A stretch of 64,000 nucleotides of DNA, taken from Anseranas semipalmata. Its lineage: Eukaryota; Chordata; Aves; Anseriformes; Anseranatidae. Below the pieces are notes generated by a model that saw nothing but the letters and a program-made list of their open reading frames with translations, searched no databases and was not told where the DNA came from. The stretch lies in contig VXAA01006450.1 of assembly GCA_013399115.1 (NCBI GenBank), positions 26,335-90,334 of the forward strand. The letters run 5' to 3'. How positions within the stretch are numbered: position 1 is the first letter of the stretch; every line of letters begins with the position of its first letter. Positions 43,101 to 55,100 of the stretch are shown here, one piece after another. The translations under genes were made by a program, and so were the position numbers.

Positions 43101-46100
43101 TCTTGGATCCTCTTAGAAATGAGAGTTTGTGCTTTGGGGAAAGTGAAAGGAATGGGCAGAGAATCACCTATTTGGGAAGTAAAATGCTTTTAAAAGCAAA
43201 CACAAACCACCTGCACAGTTGCATGAGAAAAAAAAAAAATAGCTGTTAGATTCTAATGTCACAGCCGAAAGGGATTTCTGGTTTTTGAGGGAGGAGAAAG
43301 CACAGAATCAGCTGCTGGGTGCTGCAATGTCTGGGGCAGTTCTGATGAAAATCCTGAAGAATTCCAGTAATGGTCAGACTCTGATCGGCTGAGCTTGCTT
43401 TAATCATGCATACAGTCCCCTCTGTACCGAGGGCTGCTGTCGAGGTGGGTTGCAGTAATTCTGCGTGTTCAGCCACTGCTTGTACAGGCTCCGAGCCACT
43501 GAAAAAGGTGCCCTGTGAAAATACAGACTGCCTTTCCCCTTTCCTGTACAATACTGTTATTGGAAGGATCTTTCCAACCTGCAGTTGTGCCCACACGAGG
43601 AAGGCTTTTCTACACAATTATCCCACTCGCTAGCCTACCACGAGTAGAGATTTTCCTCCAAAACGCCTCCCAGTGATTTGGAAGCCTGCACTACTGCTCT
43701 CTTTTCAATTTCTCTGACTTCAGATGTATCCTGTATGTCTGTGGCTTGCGTGGCCATTTTGATGATTGCTTTTAGCGTAAACCCTTTGCTTTGCATAGTA
43801 CACAGTAGCTCATTTCAGGATTAATCTTGTACATCACCGACTTGGCTTTTTAGCCCTTTACCTTCAGCTAAAGGTTGTACTGGATGAGAGCACCGTGCCT
43901 GCGCTGATGCTGGTGATGCTGAACCAGACTTTCACGTGTGCAGCGTTTCTGTGCGCCTACAACGCGTCCGTACACACGCCCCGAGCTGTCTGCCTCCTCG
44001 GGAGTGCATCGCACAGCTCCCGGGCTGATTGCCTGGGATTGAAGCAATTTGTGCAGCTGTCCCGCAGGCAGAATGGTTTTTTTTGCCACATCCCAGGCTG
44101 GGAGCTTAGTGTTTCCATCTGGAGATCTATCGGTGGAGTTAAAAGGCTGCCAAACCATAAGAGGTTTCTCCCTGCCACCCCGTCCAATGGTTGTAAAACG
44201 TTAGCTGCATCAGGCTTTATTAAAAAATACTCCAATGCACAATAGTAATTGAAAGTCTGGGTACTGGATGTTCACCAAACCTTCTCTAGAGCACAATAGC
44301 ATCCTGACATCTAAGTGTTTACAAATAAAAGAATGAGGTTGTAATCCCCTTGTCATAACACGAGCCTTACGGGATATGTGCGCCACTTGAACGTGGCCAG
44401 GACTGAGCAGATTATTGTGCCGAGACTGACAATGCAGGAAGTTTAGCTCCGACTAGAAAATACCCCAAACCCACAGAGCTGCTGTTCTGCCCAAGTTCTT
44501 GTTTTTCAGGGCTTTTTTTTGAGTGAGCTGGCGAAAATTAGTTTTGTCGGTAGAAACTAAGTAACCGCCAACTATGCCTGGAATGCCTCGCAGCACCGGA
44601 GGAATTTTCTAAGTAACAGTGATTACTTTTGTTCCTTTTAGCTGCACGAATTTAAGCTCTGAACTGTGCATGCTCTTTCACATTTTCTTTTGACGTATTT
44701 GGGGATTTTGTTTTAAAGGGACTATTTCTACTTGCAAAAAAGAAAAAAAATCTCAAATAGGGCAGCATGGTTTCCAAAGAGGTCAGTATCGGTATGGAAG
44801 TAAAATTGAAACTCCATAAGAATAGCATTAATTGGAGGATATCATCTAGAAAGTGGGACAGTCTACTGGGACACAGTATTTTAATACCACTTGGTCTATG
44901 TGTAGAAATGGGGAAAGAATATTTGCAGACTGTTAAACCCAGCAGCCTTAAGTACTTTATCTCCTGAAATATTTTGGGAAAATACATTTCTAAATATTCT
45001 GGGATAAAGAAGCTAGAAGTGATCAAAACTTGATTTAGTAGACATTTCATCTCGTATATCTAGCTGCAGCAAAAAGTGTTGCAAGTTGTATTCGTGTGAT
45101 ATGTGGAAAGAGAAGAAATAACTTTTCAATTAATTCTGCTTTTTCTTATCAGTTGTCATTACTGCTGCCTTTCAGTTATGTCGCTGTTAGACAATAATTT
45201 TAATTATGTTACTAAATTTTATTTTGCCATTAATAGGCTTTTATGCCAGGAAAGAAATTCTGCAGCTGAAGTTTAAACAGTAAAACTCTTAACATTGCAG
45301 TGTTCTTTCTAACTACCTGCTGGCTCTTCAAAAAAAGACTCGTGGATCAGATAGAAAAGAAGTGCTGCCATTTCAAGGATCTGCTTCAGAAAGACAGCCA
45401 GGCTGCCGAGCTTCAAACAAATGCAAGATCTTCCTGATATTTTTTTGTGCCTACGTCCTTATCTGGTGTGCCTGAAGTTGTCTGCCTTGTGACTCGCTGA
45501 TGCTAGAGCTCTTCGATAATTCCTGCACCTTATCAGCTTCTCCACACTAGGAAGCTCCTGTAGCACAGTGGAGGATGTATTTGCTTCTTTGTGGTAAACT
45601 TGAAAATCATAAGCCTGGCTATTCCAAAATAAAAGACTACAAAAACGTTTGTTAAATCCTGCCTCCCATTACAGACAGGGATCTAATGCTGGGACAACAT
45701 GAGCAATACTGAGTTCCTTTTGGTATTCAGCTCCAGCTGAACGCCCAGTGTTTACCCTCAGAGATATAGCTTGGGGTCAGACTCAAAAGTCTTGTTTGGA
45801 GGCTGAGTTTTCTTGAAAACCCCTTCAGTCCGTGAAAGCCATTAACTCTTAACCCATTGCTTTTCAAACAGTCCACGCTGGCTTAGTAAAGCCCTATGGG
45901 AAGGTTCTGTGGATGTGATATTTGAGTTTCTGAGCTGTTCCCAAGCATCCTTACCCTGCTGTGTTTTTTTTCCAGAGGTGGTGGTATAAGTTTGAGTGGG
46001 GAAGCCCACTCGTTCACCTGCCATGAGCTTTCCCCCTCAAAGGAGGAGCAAGGCAGAGCAGAAGCCCCAGAAGAAATTGAGCATTATAGCTGGAGGTTTT

Positions 46101-49100
46101 TCATCCAGGTACTATTTTGGATGCGCTTAACCAGAGAAAGGAAGGGCTGTGCAGAGCTGTGGGGACAACTGTGCCCAGCGTAACGTTAGTCATTTGGTTC
46201 CAGGGACCAGCTGCAGTTGAGTCAGAACCCATTGTAGTTACTGCTTTTATCTGCAACATTTGCAAATTATTAATAGAAATCCCAGAATCACAAAATGGTT
46301 GAGGTTGGAAAGGACCTCTGGAGCTCGTCAGGCATTTGTCCTGTAGGTACTGTGCTAGTTTCTGTGCTTTGACTCAGTCCTGAGACCAGCTCTGGGGCTG
46401 CTTGTGCTGCTGTGTTGATATTCCCACTGAGCATAGTTACAGCAAGCATTTCTCTTCCAGATGTGTGCATGGAGTCCACATCACCACAGTATGACGGGGC
46501 CCCTGAATGTGGGGGTATGGACAAATTGCCTGATGCTAGGCTTAAGAAGTCTCAGAAATGGGGTGATTTGGAATAGATCCATACAAACTTTAAAAAGAAT
46601 AAACTCGCTATAAAGTGGAGTTGAAAGGATAAATCACTGTGACACATGACGCCAACTTTACTTGAAATAAAATGTGTGTGAATACAAATTGATTTAGGGC
46701 AAACTAGGCTGACTGTCTTGGCAGCTCCTCAGGAGCATAGCTAAGGATGCGGTCGTACAGCGTAGTTGTTGGGAGACACTGAAACCTTGCTGCTGTTAAG
46801 CTCCTAGTAGGTTTTTGCCATCGGTATGTTTTTTCTAGCCATGTCTTCAGCTACTGGCTGGAGTTTGTGCTGAGCAGTTCCTGCTGAAAGGCATAAAATA
46901 GCTCTAATTATGTTGGAAACTGATATGCTTATTTTTGCAATGGTTATGGAAGATTGAAAGTGGAAAGCAATAAAAATTTCTGGGGATTTTTTGGGACTTC
47001 CCTTATTTATGGTTATTGTTGAAATTGTTTCCTCTCCCGTTTTCTTTTAACCTGCAAATTCTTGTTACACTTTGCTTTACCAGAAGCTTCTGAAAATGTT
47101 CAAATGCTATGTCAGTTCCATAAATCCAGCATAGCCTTGTGCCAGTGAGCAGTATCATCAGTTTATAGTTTGGATGCTGTGTTTGCTACTGGTGTAGGAA
47201 ATGGTCTTTTTTGGAGGTGGGGTGGACAAGGAGAAAAAAGAAAGGAGAAAAGATTTCTTCCTCGTCAGATGGTGTCCTACAGCCTCTGTACCTCTTCACC
47301 CTGCTTTCTGACTTGCTGTCCTCCGAGTTTCTCCTCCCATTTGCCCCATCTGACCAGTTCTGGTTTAGGCAAGAAGCAGGATGTGCTGTGACTGATTTAG
47401 AGCATGTGCTGATTTGCCAGCTGGCTGCTATTTCTAAGCTAAACAGCAAGATAAGGTCTGAGCTGTCCTTGCCTCTCCCCAGAAATGTTTCACCTCATTT
47501 GCTGTGTTGTTTTCCCCACTAGATTTGCAAAAACTCAAATACAGTTAATGTCACCATACCTTCCTTTCGAACGTGGAAAGCCGGAGCAAAAACTGATTTA
47601 AGAGACCATTAAAATAGCACTAATAGTGGGGGGTGAGCAGAGTAGTTTATTCTGCTTGAATATATGATTTTAATTAATGGAGATTCCATACTTTAAAAAC
47701 AAACAAAACAAAAACCAGAGGCTAATGGTGGTGTTGGCCGTATACTGGTGGTCTCAGCTGGGAACTGCTCTGTTTTCATCCAGTGCTTAATCGTGCCTGT
47801 GAACCCACTCGTATTTTTGTATGAGAGGAAATGTGTCTTGATCAAGAAGCTTATGCAGGTAAGAGCTGGCTTAAAAAGAAATGATTACTCCAGGCTGTGT
47901 GTCTTCACTCGCTCCCAAAACAGCATTTATATTCACTTGGCTGCAACAAATAGAATACTAATAAATACAGGCAGCCTTTTTCAGGTTAGTGCCTCTCTCC
48001 TTTTTAGTACACAGTAGTCTGATGTTTTAGAAACCCGAGATACATTAGCTTCCCCCTGCTTGTGTTTGGTATCAGGTTGAAAGAACACAAAAGGAGGGTT
48101 GGCCAACTCAGTCTGGATTCTAGTCAAAACGTGAAGCTGAAAACATCTCGGTGACATCCTTCAGTGGCCAAAAAACGAGCTTTCCCTTCCTGGCCTGGGC
48201 CTTTCGGCTGCAGCTGAGGTTGATGGGGGTTTCTGGCTCTCAGCCGAGATGACGGCAGTTCTGCCTGCACCTCCCGGCTGGCAGCATCGGCGGCGGAACC
48301 TGCTCATAGCCACCGGAGCTTGCTCCGAGTCCTGCGAGGATCGTTGCGCTCTGTGCTCGTTCCCACTCTGCCCTGCAGACCCTGGTTTTGGCACTGGTGG
48401 CGATGTGAGCAGTTTGCAGGGGACAGCTGTAAATGTTCCTTGATCTTTTCTGCTTTAGAACTACTTGTGATAATTTACGATACATTGCAAGTTGTCAATA
48501 TTGGCCTCCTGTGGGATTTTTTTTTTTTGCTAACATCAGCCTTAACGATAGGAAATGTTAGCTGCGTACCTGGCTGCCATCCACACTTTGTGTAGGATGC
48601 TCGGTAGGTGATGCCATTCTTCAGCATTTACCTTTTTCTCACCTTTTGGCTGGACAGTAGCAATGCGCCGTAGTGGCAAGGAGCCTCCTCTGAACACCCG
48701 GCGCTTGCAGGGGGTGTTTGTGGCTCGCTGGCTGCTCTGGCTGCTGCTTGCTCCTGTCCGTTCCTTTCCCGTGGGATTTCCAATCAGGCCGAAAATCTTT
48801 TCATGTGTTTCTGAGCCCAGCTATCACAGCGTGGAGCTGCGGGATGATGAATCGGTCTGTGATGCTGCGTAAAATAGCGTGCACCCATAATGCTCTCCTT
48901 AGGGAAACATCTGTCAGATTTATTCTTTTTGGTCCAAAGTACACAGAACCAAATACAGCTCTAGGTAGTGGTGCTGCATCCTAAATGCCATACGCTGCCT
49001 TCCTTTGATGTAGGGCTTCCTTCTGTGTCTGTTTGGGTTAAGTGAGGCTGCGAGATGTGGTTTCGCGTGTAGGTGCAGTTCTTTAGAAAATGAGATACTC

Positions 49101-52100
49101 ACTTTAAGACCTTTAGTCTGAACTAAGCTTGATGCTTTACATAGCCTGGTATAATCCATCCTCTTAAAACTGTGCATATGTGATACGACTTTTGAGATTA
49201 TATCCTTATTGCTGCTTTAATCCAAACGCTCAGTAATACGTGCTGTATCAAGGGCTGGAGAGGTCAAGTGCATTGTCACGGTATAATCCTGCCTTGGAAC
49301 TGGGCTGGCGAAAATGAGCAGAACTGCTTGCTGAATTGAGGGCAGTGTAACATCTCAGCGTGCGAAACTCGCACGCCGAATCCCAGTTTCCTATTCTCTT
49401 TGCTTTATAAGGAGAGTGGTCTTCCTGTAGGAACAGGAATAAACCTTCCTCATAAGCAGGAACACCCCTGCAGGCCACTTGGCCGTTTTCAGGAAAGCGC
49501 TTCAGTATCATTTCAGAGGCTGGAGAGCCAAAATAATGCTCTTGCATCTCTTTCAAAGTAATCCAAACCATTACGGAAGCAAATCTCCTGGCTTATTGGT
49601 GTCTCCTGGACCTGAACTGAAGCCCTGGTGAAGGCAGATCCCTCGATCACTCCCTGTCCGCCACCTGGCCAGGAGCATCAGGGGCCGTCGGGAGCCCGTG
49701 CTGAGCACACCACAGGGACCCAGGGAGCTTTTGTTCAAATGTAGCCAGATGGCGGGGGAAAAGTGGTCGTGTTGCTGCTGCTCACCAGAATGACCCCATG
49801 GCACGGTGTCATAGGGTAACCTTGACTTAAATAGTCGTCCTGCCGCTGCTAGCCAGCGTGCCTCTCGTTCCTGGTGTGTGAAGCACATATTCCTATTAGA
49901 TTCAAGCCTGAGTAAAGAGAAACGGTGGACTTGATTCATAAGTAATAATTTTGGAGAGACAGCGCTGACAAATTACAATTCTTAAACTCCCTTCCCAACC
50001 CACGTGAGCAGCAAGAATGTGACCTTATGCAGCTCCTGCCCTGTCAAAAGAAATCAGTGGTGCTCGCTGCAAGACTTTCCTGATATCAGGAGCTTACTGA
50101 TGTCATTTGCAAGGTCCAGGACGAAGAGAACATCACTTCCTCATAGCTGTGCTTGCTGGATTTCTCCAGTCTCCTGTATGTGAGGATGCTGCGTAACCTG
50201 GCACTGGTTCCTAAGTCATTGGTGCATTGACTGCTGCTGTGCTGCTATTGTAAAGGTCGCTCTAATACCCACTGAGTTGTGTTGGAAAGTTTTAAATTAT
50301 GCACAGAACAAAGTAAAGGGACTGCTGTTCTCCAGTCATTCTTCTAAGCAAGCAAATGTTTGTTGTGCTGTCCCAGCAACTGTGACAGAGCTGGGTTGGG
50401 CACCTTCAAGGCTTGGACTCAGAAATTTTCTCTTGGCTGGCTCCTGAAGTTCTGTGCAGGTGTTCTTGGAGTGTTTTGTATTGCTTGGGTACGTTGTGTT
50501 TAAGAGACACTGACACCCACAAAACTGGAGAGAAAAGTTGTGAGAGAATGAGGAAGAGACGGTAGCAGCGTGACGGAGACTAAGTGGCTCTGAAGTTAAA
50601 ATCAGCTTATTCAGAGCAGCATCTCAAGTCCTACACTTGAAAAGAGTTAAGCATCGGTTTCTAAAATTATTTGGGATCTGTAAGCAAAGGGAGATCTGGG
50701 GAAAGAAATGAACTTTTAAATACAGTGTTCCAAAGATGAGGTATTAACAGGAATTAAGCTGAAATCACAGTAGCTAACAGTCTTGTTTTTCTTTTGTCTT
50801 TCTCTTTCTTACCCCTGCGCTGTACCGAATCCCTTCTGCTGCCGCTGCTGCTGGGAGCAGCAGGACCCACCCCAAGGTAAGGGCGGACACCGCGCGTTGA
50901 CTCAGTGAGTGAGAACTGTCAGGGCCTTTGGTCCCGCTGGGGTTAGCCAGACATTGAAAGCATTTTGGAAAACAGCTCTGCAGTTGATCAGCTGTTGAGT
51001 AAGAAACTCGAAGCATTTCCTTGCTGCAGAAGAGCACTGCATAGCCTTTGCCAAAAAATGAGTCACAGGAACAAATGAGAGCATACATACCCGGCATTAC
51101 AGCCCATGAATGGCAGACTACTTGTTGTTTGGGGGTTTTTAAAGTATTTTCTGGAATTTGTGTTATAGCAAACTCATTCTGTTGTTACAGCTTATGGTCC
51201 CATGACTGTGCATTTGGTATGCAGATATCTATCTCTATCCTGGCATATTAGGATTCAGCTTTATTGATGTGGTTATATACCCAGTGATGTTTTATTAAAC
51301 ACTCTGAAGTCTTGGGATGTTGTAATAATATGTGTAATTGTATAACAAATTCAAAGAACAAAAAACCCTTAACTTTAAATAAACCAGCTGCTATTTCCCC
51401 AATTAGAGGCTGTAAAATAAACCCTTTCGTCTCTCGATGCTGAGACATTACTGTACTAAAAAAAAAAAAAGCAATATATTTTTGAAGATAAGTTGTTTAA
51501 ATTTGAAGGATTTTGCTATATTAAACATTTTCATGGATGTAAGCAGTAAGTTTGGATGTGTTGGTAGTACAGATTTTCAACTGTTGTATAATTTTTCTAA
51601 CTATTTTGGTTGGTATAAATACTTGAGGAAGATTTTCTTTTGGGTCCTTAAATGATTTTTCAGATTCCATGATATGATCCATTAGGAAGTGGCATAACTG
51701 AGTTCATTTGCTATAGCCTCAGTATTTCTCTATAGGGTTTTCTATTGTTAATATAGATGTGATGCAACATATTTTGTTCCTATAAGCTTTACTAAATAAA
51801 AAATGTTAGGTTTGATTACCTCTGCAGATGCTTGTTCATGGTTAGAGCCTTTAGCATATAGACCGCAGCCTTCACTAAAACTGAACATGGAACTGTGTTA
51901 ACAGATAAAATGAAAGTTTCAGAAATAATGGAATAAGCGTTCAGAAGGTGGATGTGAGATGCTGGCACAGCGCTTGCTCTGCCAACGTGATCTGAAGTGT
52001 TGTAAGCACCAGCTATGCAGCAGTACAGAGCATCTAAAGGGGAAAGAGCAACCTTAATTAAACTTCCATGAGAAATAAACAGCCAAAGAGCAAGCCATGG

Positions 52101-55100
52101 CATTTCCCTTTTCGTATATCCTACAGAGTAAATTTTGCCCGTGTGAATGTAGATCAGCTATTACCCTGATTTTTTTTTATATTTTTATATTTTTATTTTT
52201 TCCTTGCAAATACATAGCCAGGGGAGTTGTTTTGCAAACATCTATTTTTGCAGCCTGAGGTGCCGGAGTACACGCTGCCTAATTGGAAGTCAGCTGTCAC
52301 GATGACAGGTGCCTGTCAACCTTTAAACGGATTCACCACAAAATTGAAACTTTTCCGTTTAAAAAGGCTGCAGCATTACTCTTTTAGTGCTAAAACTCAT
52401 TTGCTCAGTATTGTTCTTTACAAGTACTAGGCTTTGATGACGGCTGCTTCTGTTTGTCAGCAGTATATAAGAACATACTGCTCTTGTATGGAAAGCGGTT
52501 CCTACCCTAAGGCGTGTTTTTAATTTATGCAGACAAGAAACACGGGGGGGTGGTAGGCAGAAGCAGCCAGGGAACATCTGTCAGTTTGCAAAATAGAAAG
52601 TCTTGTGAAAAATGAATTGCAAGGATGGGTGTAAAGGAAGATGAGAGCTCCTCGACATCCACTGGCTTGCGACGTGGAGAGATGCTGGAGAGCATTGAAC
52701 AGGATTCACAGAATAGAAAGGAAGAAATAAAAGCAAAGAACAAATAAAACCAAGGAACGGGCTTGCATGTGGGAAGATGAGGTGTTTGTTTTTAGGTGTT
52801 GAAATCGTAGAAAATAAATAGTTCTGCAGGAATGCATATTATATGTTCAGAACGGCCCCAAGAAGCATGATGTTAGCCAACATAATACAGTGCTGTTAAA
52901 ACTGGGATAACGTGTTTGACTTGGCAATGTTTTTTTATAAGGTGCCCTCCTGGTTATTTTTCTACAGGTGTTTGCTTACGATCACTGCTTTTGGTCTATG
53001 GATGAATCTGTCAAAGAAAAATATGCAGGTAATATTTCCTGTAGCTTTGTGCATGTTGTCTCCAAGAACAAATGATGTAATTATAATGCAGTATTTGCTA
53101 AAGGGCACAGACCATATGGCATGGAGTATCTTTCCCCTATACGACTGCTTGTTGTCAAAAGAAAAAGGAAAATCTTAAATCATTCTTGTTTTTCTTTTCT
53201 AAAAACGATGATTAGGATAGCAATAGGCATTGCTACCCATCTGCAGTGCAGAAAATTGAGAAATCCATCACAATAATGGGTTACTCATATTTACATCTAT
53301 ATTTAAAATACTGTTCCAAGCACATCACTTTAAAAACATCAGATCTGTTTCTTTCTAGGATTTGAGGAATATTGCTAAAATATACCTTCTTGTTTTCCAG
53401 TGCTGATGGGGGGTTTGACAGAATAGAACTTAATAAATGGAGTATTAAAAAAGCTTAATTTAATATAGGAGTATTTGATTAAGAGATTTTGGTGTATTAT
53501 GGACTTGTTTTGGCAAACAGATGTGGTAAAATCTGAAATATATTAAGATTTACCATTTTGTGATCTTTTCCTTTTTTCATACTTCTTATCTTTTAAAAAT
53601 CGGATTCAGTTAAGCTTGTTTCCATGGATTTAAAAATAAATAAATAAAATACATAAGCATATGAATCTTTTAATTTCCCTAACAGATAACTAATGAATAG
53701 TAATTTAGTGAGGAATTCACAGAATCACAGAATCCTTTGAAAAAACCTTGACACTTGTAGCCATGCAAATGACAAAGGAAGGGAAATTTTTTGTTTCTGA
53801 AACTTATGGATGCTGCTGTGTCCCATATACTGTGGTCTCTTATCCCTTGGAAGTATTTGGTCCAAACCATTCAGTTGTGCTTAGCTAGGCACAACTATTA
53901 GTAATTTTGATGGGGGATTTTCCATGCACAAAGTCTTGAGTTGACTTGAATATAAAGTTATGGACTTAATCAATGAGAGAAAGGAAAAGCTTTCAGGAAT
54001 GTTAACAATTGGAGAAAGGATTTTTCAGTCCATGAAATTCCATCAAGACTTGTTCAGATTTTAATTGCTCATAAATTCTGAAAATACAGATTTGGTTTAA
54101 ATAAATAATACTCAAATGTAGTTAGTGTTTCTTCCTACAATAGGAAAATGAGCCAAAACAAATGTGCATACAGATTTAGTTCAATTACAAAAAGAAGTGA
54201 TATACCCTATATTTTGCTAATACATATGTCTTGTACTATATTATCTTCCACATAGATGTGATTCCTTCTCTGGAAAAATCTCCTGGAATTATTAAACATC
54301 TTGTACATATACAGTGAAACTATTTAGTGCTCTACTAATAGCCCGAAATTAAAATCAAATGGCAGTTGTTAAAATGTATGGGTTGAGTATATTTTGAAGT
54401 GCTGTCATTCACCAGTGGATGAAATTCTGCAGCTGGTGGTAGATTTTGTGCTGATAAAACTTCTGAGTACGAACATCGATAGCACATTGTTGTAAGTGCC
54501 TACACATATATGCATCATAATTGCAGACTCTGATTTTTGTAGTAGTATAAATCTGGAGCACATCTACTAGATGATGTCTGTACTCCTGCAAAGGGAGTGA
54601 ATACTGAAAGATAAATGATTTATTTAGGCAAGAACTGCAAGAAAACACTACGTGTTTGCTTCTACATAATTATTGAAGAATCCAAATCATGAAAAAAACC
54701 ACTGTTTTGCTTTGTTACAATGTTAACTTGCATGTTTTATTTCTTAGGTCAAGATGTTGTTTTCAAGTGCCTTGGAGAGAATATTCTTCAGAATGCCTTT
54801 GAAGGCTATAATGCTTGCATCTTTGCCTATGGGCAAACTGGTAAGTCCCTTCAGTCCCTCTTTTGAAGCAGAAGGCGTTAATGTTCTGACCAGAGACTCT
54901 TTCCAGGTCTGTTGTGACATTGTTTCAGGATGAGTGCCTTGCAACACAGGCATTCTTATGTTATGCAAACATAAGAAATGTTTTTCTGTTTTGTAACATT
55001 AGATATGAGCTGACCAGGGTGAGAAATGAGATTTTGTCTGTTGCTGGCTACCCTTATTTCTCACACTTATTATCTTTGGAATGATCATGACTGTCCTTGA

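Larger units (their letters stand above)
10155..50863 (+). other. KIF13B: KIF13B intron 2 (40.7 kb)
   Basis: The intron runs from donor gtaaga to an acceptor formed by tandem AGs. No nested gene was recognised on either strand. The longest ORFs (for example 136 codons on the minus strand at 24692-25102) resemble no family I know. It holds a gap-interrupted CR1, three other CR1 fragments, (TTA)n and (GTTT)n repeats, several runs of about 17-19 Ts, and CpG-dense pockets near 15.4, 43.9 and 48.2 kb that may be regulatory. Confidence 0.85.

Noticed and set aside
52912..53178. 88-codon ORF over exon 4
   Set aside because: It reads exon 4 in the wrong frame; the correct frame gives [10 protein letters not shown].
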